Shown piece after piece: positions 32,972 through 40,017 of a stretch of 64,000 bases of DNA. Every line of letters starts with the position of its first letter. Within the stretch, counting starts at the first letter, position 1. The notes beneath the pieces were generated by a model. It had not been told where the DNA came from and did no database searches. It saw nothing but the letters and a program-made list of their open reading frames with translations. The translations under genes were made by a program, and so were the position numbers. This DNA comes from Psychroserpens mesophilus (GTDB taxonomy: Bacteria; Bacteroidota; Bacteroidia; Flavobacteriales; Flavobacteriaceae): contig NZ_JXJP01000001.1 of NCBI RefSeq assembly GCF_000826645.1, forward strand, positions 186,001-250,000. The letters run 5' to 3'.

Positions 32972-35900
32972 TAGTTAGGATTGCCAATATAAGAATTAGT
33001 TTCTATTTTAATAAAGCTATAATTTGGATGTGAGACTGGTTGCAACTCTGAATTAGCGTGGTTATCTATTCGTTTAGAGATAATCTTCCTCGAAATTTGG
33101 TCGTTTGGAAGACCGTTGACATAAATATTATCCATAATATCATTAATGACATTAACCTTGCTTTCATTAAGAATGGCATATTCAAAATCTTGCTTTCGTT
33201 GTTGTCTAATGCCTTCTTTTACAAACAGGTGATCTACCCACAGTATGGTTTTATGTTCATCATAATATGTGATTAATAATTGCGGAATTGTAATTTCTTG
33301 TAATCCACTATTAAATAATTGTCCGTTAATTTCCTTTTCAGAAATCTCAATATTACTTAGTGTTAAGTTTTTAAATAAATCAGAACCTGAAACATTACCT
33401 GCGGCTTGTAAATTGAATTTTGTTGGTTGTTCTTCAAATTCTACAGGAGTAAATTCATCAGGATTAAATGTGTCTGGAATCGAGTCTTTCGTTCTAGACC
33501 AAGCAATACCTTCAAAATTAATTTTAAATGCAGTAGTTTCTTTTGGCATTAACTTATGCTTCATATGATACTTAGCATTATAACTAGCGAGTTCTTTATT
33601 GACGTCATTATAGAGTGTTCCTTTTAGCACGACATCTGCAGGAACATTATCTATATTTTGTATTTCTCCAACTATGGCATAGTGGTTTTCGTATTTAACT
33701 AATTTAGCGGAAAGCACTTCTAAAACAGGCTGTTTTAAAACATCTTCATGATGTGTTTGTTCTGTAGTGATACGTCTACGACCTTGATTATGATAACTGG
33801 TTGAATTAGCTGAATATAATTGGTCAGGTGGTAAATCTGTATTGAGTTGATCAGGTTCTAAATACCATTTGCCATTGAGTTTAGACAATATTTTGTAGTC
33901 TACTTTATTAATCTTTTCTAACGGTGTAATCCATTTTGTAATTACTTTTACAGTCGCCATGTTATTGGTTTGTGTAGTCACCATAGTTTCAATAGCATCA
34001 AGCTTTGCATAACTACTTAGTAAACCATCGGTAACAGAGACTTCAAGCATGTATTGGGAAATGGTCATGTTGCTATTTGGGTTTATCAAATTAAAAGCCG
34101 TCTCAAATTCTTTAAAATCTAATGCATCATAGTAGGCTATAATTGCATTTTCAGGATTGTGTTGCGAATCATTCTTGATGTAAAATTGATACATGGCCAA
34201 ACAGACTAATAATGCAAGGACAAGAGACCAAATATGAGTAACTTTTAAAACTGTAGGCGAGAATTTTGAATAGTCATGTTTAAAGTTTAAAAACGCAGGT
34301 GATGCTTTAAATTTCGTTTTTAAAGCATTGATCCATAACATGTGTATGTTAAGAAGGAAGGCCAATAATACTGTTAATAATGGTATCGTACCCCAAAGTA
34401 TCTTTTGCCATTTTGCAACATCATCTTTGGGTAAAATCGAAGAGACAGGCGGAATGTTTAAGCGTTCCCAAACCATGATTCCATTTTCTAATTGTCTTAA
34501 ACGTTGCCAGCCGCAGAAATAAAGGATCGGGTCGTAAAATTTGTCATTAGAAAAAATATATTTAAGATTATATTTTTCAGGCCTTGTTAAAAATTGTTGC
34601 AAAGATCCAATTCCTGCAACGCCTTTAAATTTTGAATTCTCTAAACGTTCTATAGGTCTAGTTGTTAATTCTGGAAGTCGTCTTGCCGAATGATAATTTC
34701 CATCAACTGTCATTGCATTCGTTTGCGCACTTAACCAAGCCATTTGATCTCCAAAGCCTAAAGTTAGAAATCGCCATTGATCATGGTTATCTTGATTTAA
34801 GAAATTCACGATTGGGAGCATTTTAATTGTATCAGGTTGTGATGGCCTGAAATAACTAAGGCTCATTGTGAAAATGGTCATAAAAATAAATAAACCAGCA
34901 AGTATTCCGCCAATTATTCTATGATACACGGCACCAAATTTAGACTGAATTAAAGTTTTTAAATCACCTTGAACAAAACGATAAGCGAATTCACCCATAA
35001 TAGGTAAAGCCATAATGGAAGCCCAAAGCGTAAAGCGATCGAGTGTTAAAATATTAAAAGCAGTTTCTCCAAGTATCGTTTTGGGGATGGCAGTTGTTCC
35101 TCCAGTTCCTAATATCGTCAATAAGGTGAATGATAATCCGAAAAACAAATAGCGTTTGCTATAATATCTGTAAAATAAATATGGTAATAGGATTAGTAAA
35201 ATGCCCCAAGGAATGATAAAAAACACTAGTCCAGAAGACGTAATTTCTAAAAAGTTATCACGTGAACCATGCGGAATAGGAACCTGAGTAATAGGATTGT
35301 TTTTTGAATTAATCCAATACGGTAGTATACAGCCTATTATGATGATAAGAGATAATAGTCCAAAGCTTATAATACGTTTTAAAAGTTTGAGAAAACTTTG
35401 TATAAACACTCTAATGGTAACGGCTTTTATGGTGTCCACACTTTCACGAGATACATCCATAATTACCATGCCTATTAAAGGGAAAATAAAGAAAATCATT
35501 CCAAAAATTGGAGTCACATGATGTGATGTAACGGTTACAGCTATGAGGGATAAGGAGGTGGCTAAATACCAGTACTTACCTGTCTTTAGCCACAAATAAA
35601 TTTCGGGTAAGGCATGCATTAAAACTGAAATACCTACAATACTAGGTAATTGACCAAAAAGATGAAGTGTTTCAACAAATGAAGAAGAAAATACAGCTAA
35701 CAAGGCTGCGTAACCTGCAGTTGTTCTGTTTCCCGTGATTAATAAAGAGAAGCGATAAACACCTGTAATAAATAAAAGGATACTAATTATTGCAACAGTA
35801 AAAAGTCCAAACTTTAAACCACCAATCATAGACAGTAACGCAATAGATTGATGTACTAGTGGAGGATAACTCATCACTGTAAATCCAGTATACCATTTGT

Positions 35901-36060
35901 AGTTCCAAGGTTCAAACCAACTATTGGCATAATGGTCAGCGAAGAATAAATGAATTAGCGCATCATAAGTTGTTTCCAAAGTGAAAAAGATGGAACTTCC
36001 ATGAAATGCTAAACCTAAAAGTAGAGCTACAATTAAATATTTATTCGTTGTTTCTTTCAT
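32971..36060 (-). CDS. Large GT-C-like membrane protein (PTPS-related domain) with periplasmic tail
   Basis: 1029 aa. The first about 560 residues hold 12 or more membrane helices. The first loop reads TTYDALIHLFFADHYANSWFEPWNYKWYTGF, the acidic first-loop motif (D..H) of GT-C glycosyltransferases, and the protein resembles the '6-pyruvoyl-tetrahydropterin synthase-related' membrane family. Another helix lies near 605-625 (HIWSLVLALLVCLAMYQFYI), followed by a soluble part that contains an NTF2-like stretch (NAIIAYYDALDFKEFETAFNLINP) and FxLYD-like beta domains (VLEVLSAKLVKYENHYAIVGEI). Proposed role: polymerisation or transfer of an undecaprenyl-linked sugar on the periplasmic face. First gene of the minus-strand operon; TATCTTTA (7/8 of a -7 box) occurs twice on the minus strand at 36088-36108. 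Confidence 0.75.
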   Translation of the reverse strand: MKETTNKYLIVALLLGLAFHGSSIFFTLETTYDALIHLFFADHYANSWFEPWNYKWYTGFTVMSYPPLVHQSIALLSMIGGLKFGLFTVAIISILLFITGVYRFSLLITGNRTTAGYAALLAVFSSSFVETLHLFGQLPSIVGISVLMHALPEIYLWLKTGKYWYLATSLSLIAVTVTSHHVTPIFGMIFFIFPLIGMVIMDVSRESVDTIKAVTIRVFIQSFLKLLKRIISFGLLSLIIIIGCILPYWINSKNNPITQVPIPHGSRDNFLEITSSGLVFFIIPWGILLILLPYLFYRYYSKRYLFFGLSFTLLTILGTGGTTAIPKTILGETAFNILTLDRFTLWASIMALPIMGEFAYRFVQGDLKTLIQSKFGAVYHRIIGGILAGLFIFMTIFTMSLSYFRPSQPDTIKMLPIVNFLNQDNHDQWRFLTLGFGDQMAWLSAQTNAMTVDGNYHSARRLPELTTRPIERLENSKFKGVAGIGSLQQFLTRPEKYNLKYIFSNDKFYDPILYFCGWQRLRQLENGIMVWERLNIPPVSSILPKDDVAKWQKILWGTIPLLTVLLAFLLNIHMLWINALKTKFKASPAFLNFKHDYSKFSPTVLKVTHIWSLVLALLVCLAMYQFYIKNDSQHNPENAIIAYYDALDFKEFETAFNLINPNSNMTISQYMLEVSVTDGLLSSYAKLDAIETMVTTQTNNMATVKVITKWITPLEKINKVDYKILSKLNGKWYLEPDQLNTDLPPDQLYSANSTSYHNQGRRRITTEQTHHEDVLKQPVLEVLSAKLVKYENHYAIVGEIQNIDNVPADVVLKGTLYNDVNKELASYNAKYHMKHKLMPKETTAFKINFEGIAWSRTKDSIPDTFNPDEFTPVEFEEQPTKFNLQAAGNVSGSDLFKNLTLSNIEISEKEINGQLFNSGLQEITIPQLLITYYDEHKTILWVDHLFVKEGIRQQRKQDFEYAILNESKVNVINDIMDNIYVNGLPNDQISRKIISKRIDNHANSELQPVSHPNYSFIKIETNSYIGNPN

Positions 36061-36121
36061 TAGAAATAGTTGTCAATTTTGATAATGTAAAGATATATAA
36101 TAAAGATAGCCAGTCAGTTAT

Positions 36122-36210
36122 TAGTCATCTACAGAAATCTACCATTCGTCTACATTAACTGTTGTACCAACTAAATAAACAATTTTAAGGCGTCAATCAG
36201 AGTACATTTG
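36122..36210 (+). promoter_or_regulatory. LytTR-type direct repeat and promoter, receiver-GT2 gene
   Basis: TAGTCATCTACA at 36122-36133 and CATTCGTCTACA at 36143-36154 (21 bp), third weaker unit GTACCAACTAAA at 36164. TACATTTG, an exact -7 box, at 36203-36210 is 81 bp from the first unit and 60 bp from the second. The minus-strand operon starting at 36060 diverges from the same region. Confidence 0.72.
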
Positions 36211-36237
36211 ACCCAACAAACACATCAAAATAGTATT

Positions 36238-37422
36238 ATGAGAGTATTAGCAATAGACGATCAACAATTAGTTTTATTACCATTAGAAAAACGATTAACA
36301 GCCCTAGGATACGACGTAAAAATTGAGACTGATGCGCTGAAGAGTTTTGAACTTTTCAACGAATTCAAACCAGACTTGGTAATCGTCGACATTAATATGC
36401 CTGGTATCTCTGGCTTAGAAATTGTAAAATATATCAGGCATACAAAAGATTCTGATACACCTATCATGGTTTTATCAGGTAATACTCAAGATCTTATTAT
36501 TACAAATGGGTTCGATTTGGGTATTGATGACTATATGAAAAAGCCCTTGAGTTTAAATGAAATTTGCGCTCGGGTTAAGCGCCTTATTGGTACTCCAGAA
36601 TTGCAAGGGAAAACAGAGCGCTGTGATGTGATGATTCAACAAAGATGCGTTGGTGTGGTCATTCCTTGTTATAATGAAGAGGAGCGATTATTAAGTAAAG
36701 AATTTACTAATTACATTGATAAAAATTCAGGATATCATTTGTGTTTCGTGAATGATGGTAGCAAAGATCAAACCTTAAAAGTGTTAAAAGATTTACAAAA
36801 AGGAAGAGAAGATTTTATTACTGTTTATGATTGTGAGCAAAATGGAGGTAAAGCTGAAGCTGTAAGATTAGGAATGTTGCACATGGCTAAAAAAGAAGAT
36901 TTAGATTATATCGGGTTTTTAGATGCCGATTTATCAACAGACTTAGCCGATTTCGATGACCTAGTGAAAACAATAGAGCATTCAGAATTCAAAATTGTTA
37001 GTGGATCCAGAATCTCTAGAATGGGAGCTAATATAACTAAAGAATCTGCTAGAAAGATTATTAGCTTAAGTATCAATTTTATTATCAGAAAGATTTTATC
37101 AATGGACTTTAAAGACACTCAGTGTGGCGCTAAGATTTTCCATAAAGATGTTATCAAAATTGCGTTCAGTGAAAAATTCGTGACACAATGGATTTTTGAC
37201 GTTGAAATTTTCAAAAGAATGACCATTCATTTTGGTTTGAAAGAAGCAAAATCAATGTTGTGTGAACAACCTTTAAAACGTTGGATTCATGCAGATGGGT
37301 CTAAACTTTCAATGAAAGATTCTTTTAAAATTATAGGTCAATTAGGACAAATTGCATGGGTTTATAGAAGAAAAAAAAGCAAAAATAAGATTGCTGTTTC
37401 TTCAACAATGAAAGTGGCTTAA
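36238..37422 (+). CDS. Response regulator receiver fused to GT2 glycosyltransferase
   Basis: 394 aa. Receiver about 1-118: MRVLAIDDQQ (Asp8/Asp9), phosphoacceptor Asp51 (LVIVDINMPGISG), Lys in YMKKPLS. Then a full DPM1-like GT2 domain from about 137: GVVIPCYNEEERLL (139 onward), FVNDGSKDQT, metal-binding Asp229-Ala-Asp231 (FLDADLSTD), VSGSRISRMGANITKESARK and DTQCGAKIFHKDVIK, as in polyprenyl-phosphate glucosyl/mannosyl transferases. The fusion means that sugar transfer to a polyprenyl phosphate could be switched by phosphorylation. The start is ATG 36238: an in-frame TTG at 36208 overlaps the -7 box and cannot be transcribed. Own LytTR-type promoter. Confidence 0.92.
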   Translation: MRVLAIDDQQLVLLPLEKRLTALGYDVKIETDALKSFELFNEFKPDLVIVDINMPGISGLEIVKYIRHTKDSDTPIMVLSGNTQDLIITNGFDLGIDDYMKKPLSLNEICARVKRLIGTPELQGKTERCDVMIQQRCVGVVIPCYNEEERLLSKEFTNYIDKNSGYHLCFVNDGSKDQTLKVLKDLQKGREDFITVYDCEQNGGKAEAVRLGMLHMAKKEDLDYIGFLDADLSTDLADFDDLVKTIEHSEFKIVSGSRISRMGANITKESARKIISLSINFIIRKILSMDFKDTQCGAKIFHKDVIKIAFSEKFVTQWIFDVEIFKRMTIHFGLKEAKSMLCEQPLKRWIHADGSKLSMKDSFKIIGQLGQIAWVYRRKKSKNKIAVSSTMKVA

Positions 37423-37432
37423 TAAAATCTAC

Positions 37433-37957
37433 ATGTATTTACCAGTAAAAACAGGAATTATACTCGTATTCCATAATTATGAAAAGGAGATGGATATCAA
37501 TCTGTTTCTAAACTGCTGTAATAATGCGAAAAGCATTCAATTTTGTTTAGTCAATAATGATAGCAAAGATAACACCTATTCTATGCTCAAGGCAGTTAAA
37601 GAATCTTGTGAAAATGTTTCAATCGTAAACATTAAAAAATTTAAGTCTGATATCTCTGCAGTGAAAGCTGGCGCAAGATATATGTATAATAATTTCAACT
37701 TAAATCATATAGGATTTGTAAATCTTAATTTAATAAATAGACGTTATCAAAGTTTAGATAAAGTAATCTATAAAATTGTTGAACATCAAGATTCTATAAT
37801 TAAATATGACCAAGCAATTTTAAAAAGTCATCGTATGAAAAGAACATTGTTTCAAAAGCTGTTTTCAGTAATCGATTATTTAAAAAGAATAGAGATTGAA
37901 AGAGAAATGCATCAGATTCAATATCAAAATGAAATATTTAAAAAGCTATTAAAATGA
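37433..37957 (+). CDS. Degenerate GT2-like protein (pseudo-glycosyltransferase)
   Basis: 174 aa. It aligns by eye with the GT2 domain of the preceding gene: LVNNDSKDNTYSMLKAVKE against FVNDGSKDQTLKVLKDLQK, and HIGFVNLNLINRR against YIGFLDADLSTDL. The metal-binding D-A-D is N-L-N and the nucleotide-binding N-D-G is N-N-D, so it should be inactive. The domain stops early and is replaced by a basic helical C-terminus (IEIEREMHQIQYQNEIFKKLLK). Ten bases after the fusion gene and overlapping manA by 4 bp, so it is part of the operon. Probable regulatory or structural partner of the active GT2 (inference). Confidence 0.7.
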   Translation: MYLPVKTGIILVFHNYEKEMDINLFLNCCNNAKSIQFCLVNNDSKDNTYSMLKAVKESCENVSIVNIKKFKSDISAVKAGARYMYNNFNLNHIGFVNLNLINRRYQSLDKVIYKIVEHQDSIIKYDQAILKSHRMKRTLFQKLFSVIDYLKRIEIEREMHQIQYQNEIFKKLLK

Positions 37958-38925
37958 AAGTATATCCCATAAAATTTAATCCAATCCTTAAAGAAAAAAT
38001 TTGGGGAGGAAATAAACTCAGTACAATTTTTGCAAAACAAACCAATAAGCAAGATGTAGGTGAAAGTTGGGAGGTTTCTGATGTGAATGGGAATATTTCT
38101 GTAGTAAGCAATGGCATTTATAAAGGCAAAAACCTCAAATCTTTATTAATAGAGCATGAAGCTCTTTTTTTGGGAGCATCCAATTTTGAAAACTTTGGCC
38201 ATCAATTCCCACTCCTAATAAAATTTTTAGATGCCAATACAGATTTGTCTGTTCAAGTACATCCCGATAATGATATGGCTAAAAAATACCATAACTCTTT
38301 TGGTAAAACCGAAATGTGGTATATCATGGACAGTGATGATGATGCCAATATTGTGATGGGATTAAAGAACGAAAATGCCAATCCACAAATCTTAAATCAC
38401 ATCACTTCAGAAAATATTGAAAGTGTATTCAATAGAGAATGTGTAAAAAAAGGTGATAGCTTTTTTATTCCAGCTGGTAAAATTCATGCCATTGGCGCAG
38501 GAGTTTTAGCAGCAGAGATTCAACAAACCTCAGATATAACCTATCGTGTTTACGATTGGGATCGCACAGATGATAAAGGTGAAAAAAGGGAGTTACATAC
38601 AAAGTTAGCAGAAAAAGCAACAAAGCAATTTCACTCTAACGGAAAGTCAAACTATCAACTTCAATCTAATAGAAGTTCGAATATTGTTGACTGTGAGTAT
38701 TTCACAACAAATATTATTAATGTTGAAAGTGAGTGCGTTAAAGATTATTCAAATTTAGATTCCTTTCTCATTTTTATGTGTGTAGAAGGCCAAGTTAACA
38801 TCACTGCAGATGGAGAATTCGAAACTTTACAAATGGGAGAGACCATTTTGTTACCAGCAATTACCAATCGGGTGATGTTTAGTTCTGAAAATGCTAAATT
38901 GTTAGAAGTTTATGTAAATGCATAG
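37954..38925 (+). CDS. manA: Type I mannose-6-phosphate isomerase
   Basis: 323 aa. Interconverts mannose-6-phosphate and fructose-6-phosphate, feeding GDP-mannose synthesis. Cupin zinc-site residues are present: DLSVQVHPDN (His103), KTEMWY (Glu120) and IPAGKIHAIGAG; the QQTSDITYRVYDWDR segment is typical of the short bacterial PMI type. Overlaps the pseudo-GT2 gene by 4 bp (ATGA), linking mannose precursor supply to the polysaccharide locus. Confidence 0.92.
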   Translation: MKVYPIKFNPILKEKIWGGNKLSTIFAKQTNKQDVGESWEVSDVNGNISVVSNGIYKGKNLKSLLIEHEALFLGASNFENFGHQFPLLIKFLDANTDLSVQVHPDNDMAKKYHNSFGKTEMWYIMDSDDDANIVMGLKNENANPQILNHITSENIESVFNRECVKKGDSFFIPAGKIHAIGAGVLAAEIQQTSDITYRVYDWDRTDDKGEKRELHTKLAEKATKQFHSNGKSNYQLQSNRSSNIVDCEYFTTNIINVESECVKDYSNLDSFLIFMCVEGQVNITADGEFETLQMGETILLPAITNRVMFSSENAKLLEVYVNA

Positions 38926-38988
38926 GATTGCAATAGCTTACTAAGTGTATCATATTTTATTTTATAAGCATTACCAATTGACAATTCA

Positions 38989-38996
38989 TATATTTG
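38989..38996 (+). promoter_or_regulatory. Predicted -7 box (TATATTTG), phnA
   Basis: Exact TAnnTTTG match 22 bases before the phnA-like start codon; no LytTR-type element precedes it, so the regulon seems to end before this gene. Confidence 0.5.
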
Positions 38997-39017
38997 TATA
39001 CCTAATTAATAATCAAA

Positions 39018-39596
39018 ATGAGCGTACTACAAACCCTTCAAGAACGAAGTAATAACAACTGCGAATTGTGCAGTGCAAGTAATAATTTATCTCAATATAC
39101 CATTCCACCTTCTTTAAATGAAAATGTAGCCAACGATGTTCTTATCTGTAATACGTGCAAGGATCAAATAGAAGGCAATACAGACATGGATCCTAACCAT
39201 TGGAGGTGTTTAAACGATAGCATGTGGAGTGAACATGTTGCTGTTCAAATTATGGCTTGGCGCATGTTGCAACGACTTAGAAGTGAAGGCTGGCCAAAAG
39301 ACTTATTAGACATGATGTACTTAGATGACGAAGCTTTAGCTTTAGCAAGAGCCACAGGAGAACATGAAGATGACGCTAATAAAATCATTCATAGAGATGT
39401 GAATGGTGTAATTTTAGAGTCTGGAGATTCGGTTGTTTTGATAAAAGATTTGAAAGTTAAAGGTTCAAGTATGGTAGCCAAACAAGGCACAGCAGTTAGA
39501 AATATTCGATTAGATCATGAAAATTCAGAATATATCGAAGGTAAAGTTGGAGCACAACAAATCGTAATCATTACCAAATACGTAAAGAAACTTTAG
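39018..39596 (+). CDS. PhnA domain protein
   Basis: 192 aa. Zinc-ribbon N-terminus with Cys pairs (NNCELCSAS, LICNTCKDQ) and the C-terminal PhnA domain (VILESGDSVVLIKDLKVKGSSMVAKQGTAVRNIRL...IVIITKYVKKL). Despite the name from the E. coli phn locus, the family has no established phosphonate role. Convergent with a small minus-strand gene, overlapping it by 4 bp. Confidence 0.9.
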   Translation: MSVLQTLQERSNNNCELCSASNNLSQYTIPPSLNENVANDVLICNTCKDQIEGNTDMDPNHWRCLNDSMWSEHVAVQIMAWRMLQRLRSEGWPKDLLDMMYLDDEALALARATGEHEDDANKIIHRDVNGVILESGDSVVLIKDLKVKGSSMVAKQGTAVRNIRLDHENSEYIEGKVGAQQIVIITKYVKKL

Positions 39597-39730
39597 TCGT
39601 TTTTCTTTTTAAAAAAGCTGAACCCTAAAGGAAGCATAAAGATTAAAAACAAAAATTTTCCAGAAACAATTCCGTAAATTGTGATGCTAGCCAAAATGAC
39701 ATAAAGAATAACTTGGTAAGATGGTTTCAT
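39593..39730 (-). CDS. Small membrane protein, 45 aa
   Basis: Read on the minus strand: ATG at 39730, TAA at 39593-39595, 45 codons. Sequence begins MKPSYQVILYVILASITIYG and has two short hydrophobic helices (about 7-20 and 26-39) with a basic C-terminus (FFKKKND), consistent with a two-helix inner-membrane protein. Too short for family assignment; the clean membrane topology and the fit between its neighbours support it as a gene. Confidence 0.5.
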   Translation of the reverse strand: MKPSYQVILYVILASITIYGIVSGKFLFLIFMLPLGFSFFKKKND

Positions 39731-39746
39731 AATACAAAATTAAATA

Positions 39747-40013
39747 ATGTTAGAAATAAGACCAACTTGTGAGCATTGTAATAAGGCCTTGCATTTCAAT
39801 TCTACAGAGGCCATGATTTGTACTTTTGAATGTACCTTTTGTAAAGATTGCGTCGACGGAGTTTTGCAAGAGGTTTGTCCTAATTGCGGAGGTGGTTTTG
39901 AAAAACGACCAATTCGTCCAGAACATTTACTAGAAGAATATCCGGTTTCAACTACTGTTGTTCATAAGCCTGTTGATCTTAAAAAACATCAGGAGCGTTT
40001 AACTAAAAATTAA
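39747..40013 (+). CDS. DUF1272 domain protein (zinc-binding)
   Basis: 88 aa, typical length. Four Cys-x2-Cys-like pairs: TCEHCNKAL, CTFECTFCKDC and VCPNCGGG, ending PIRPEHLLEEYP, the conserved DUF1272 layout. Probably a small zinc protein; function unknown. Four bases separate it from the next gene. Confidence 0.9.
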   Translation: MLEIRPTCEHCNKALHFNSTEAMICTFECTFCKDCVDGVLQEVCPNCGGGFEKRPIRPEHLLEEYPVSTTVVHKPVDLKKHQERLTKN

Positions 40014-40017
40014 ATCC

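Noticed and set aside
14247-36175. CATTCGTCTACA repeats as a CRISPR or transposon remnant
   Set aside because: Units are short, 21 bp apart at most in pairs, spread over 22 kb only in intergenic regions and locked to promoters; no spacers, cas genes or transposase are seen.
36208-36237. TTG start of the receiver-GT2 gene at 36208
   Set aside because: The TTG is part of the TACATTTG -7 box; the receiver domain begins at ATG 36238.
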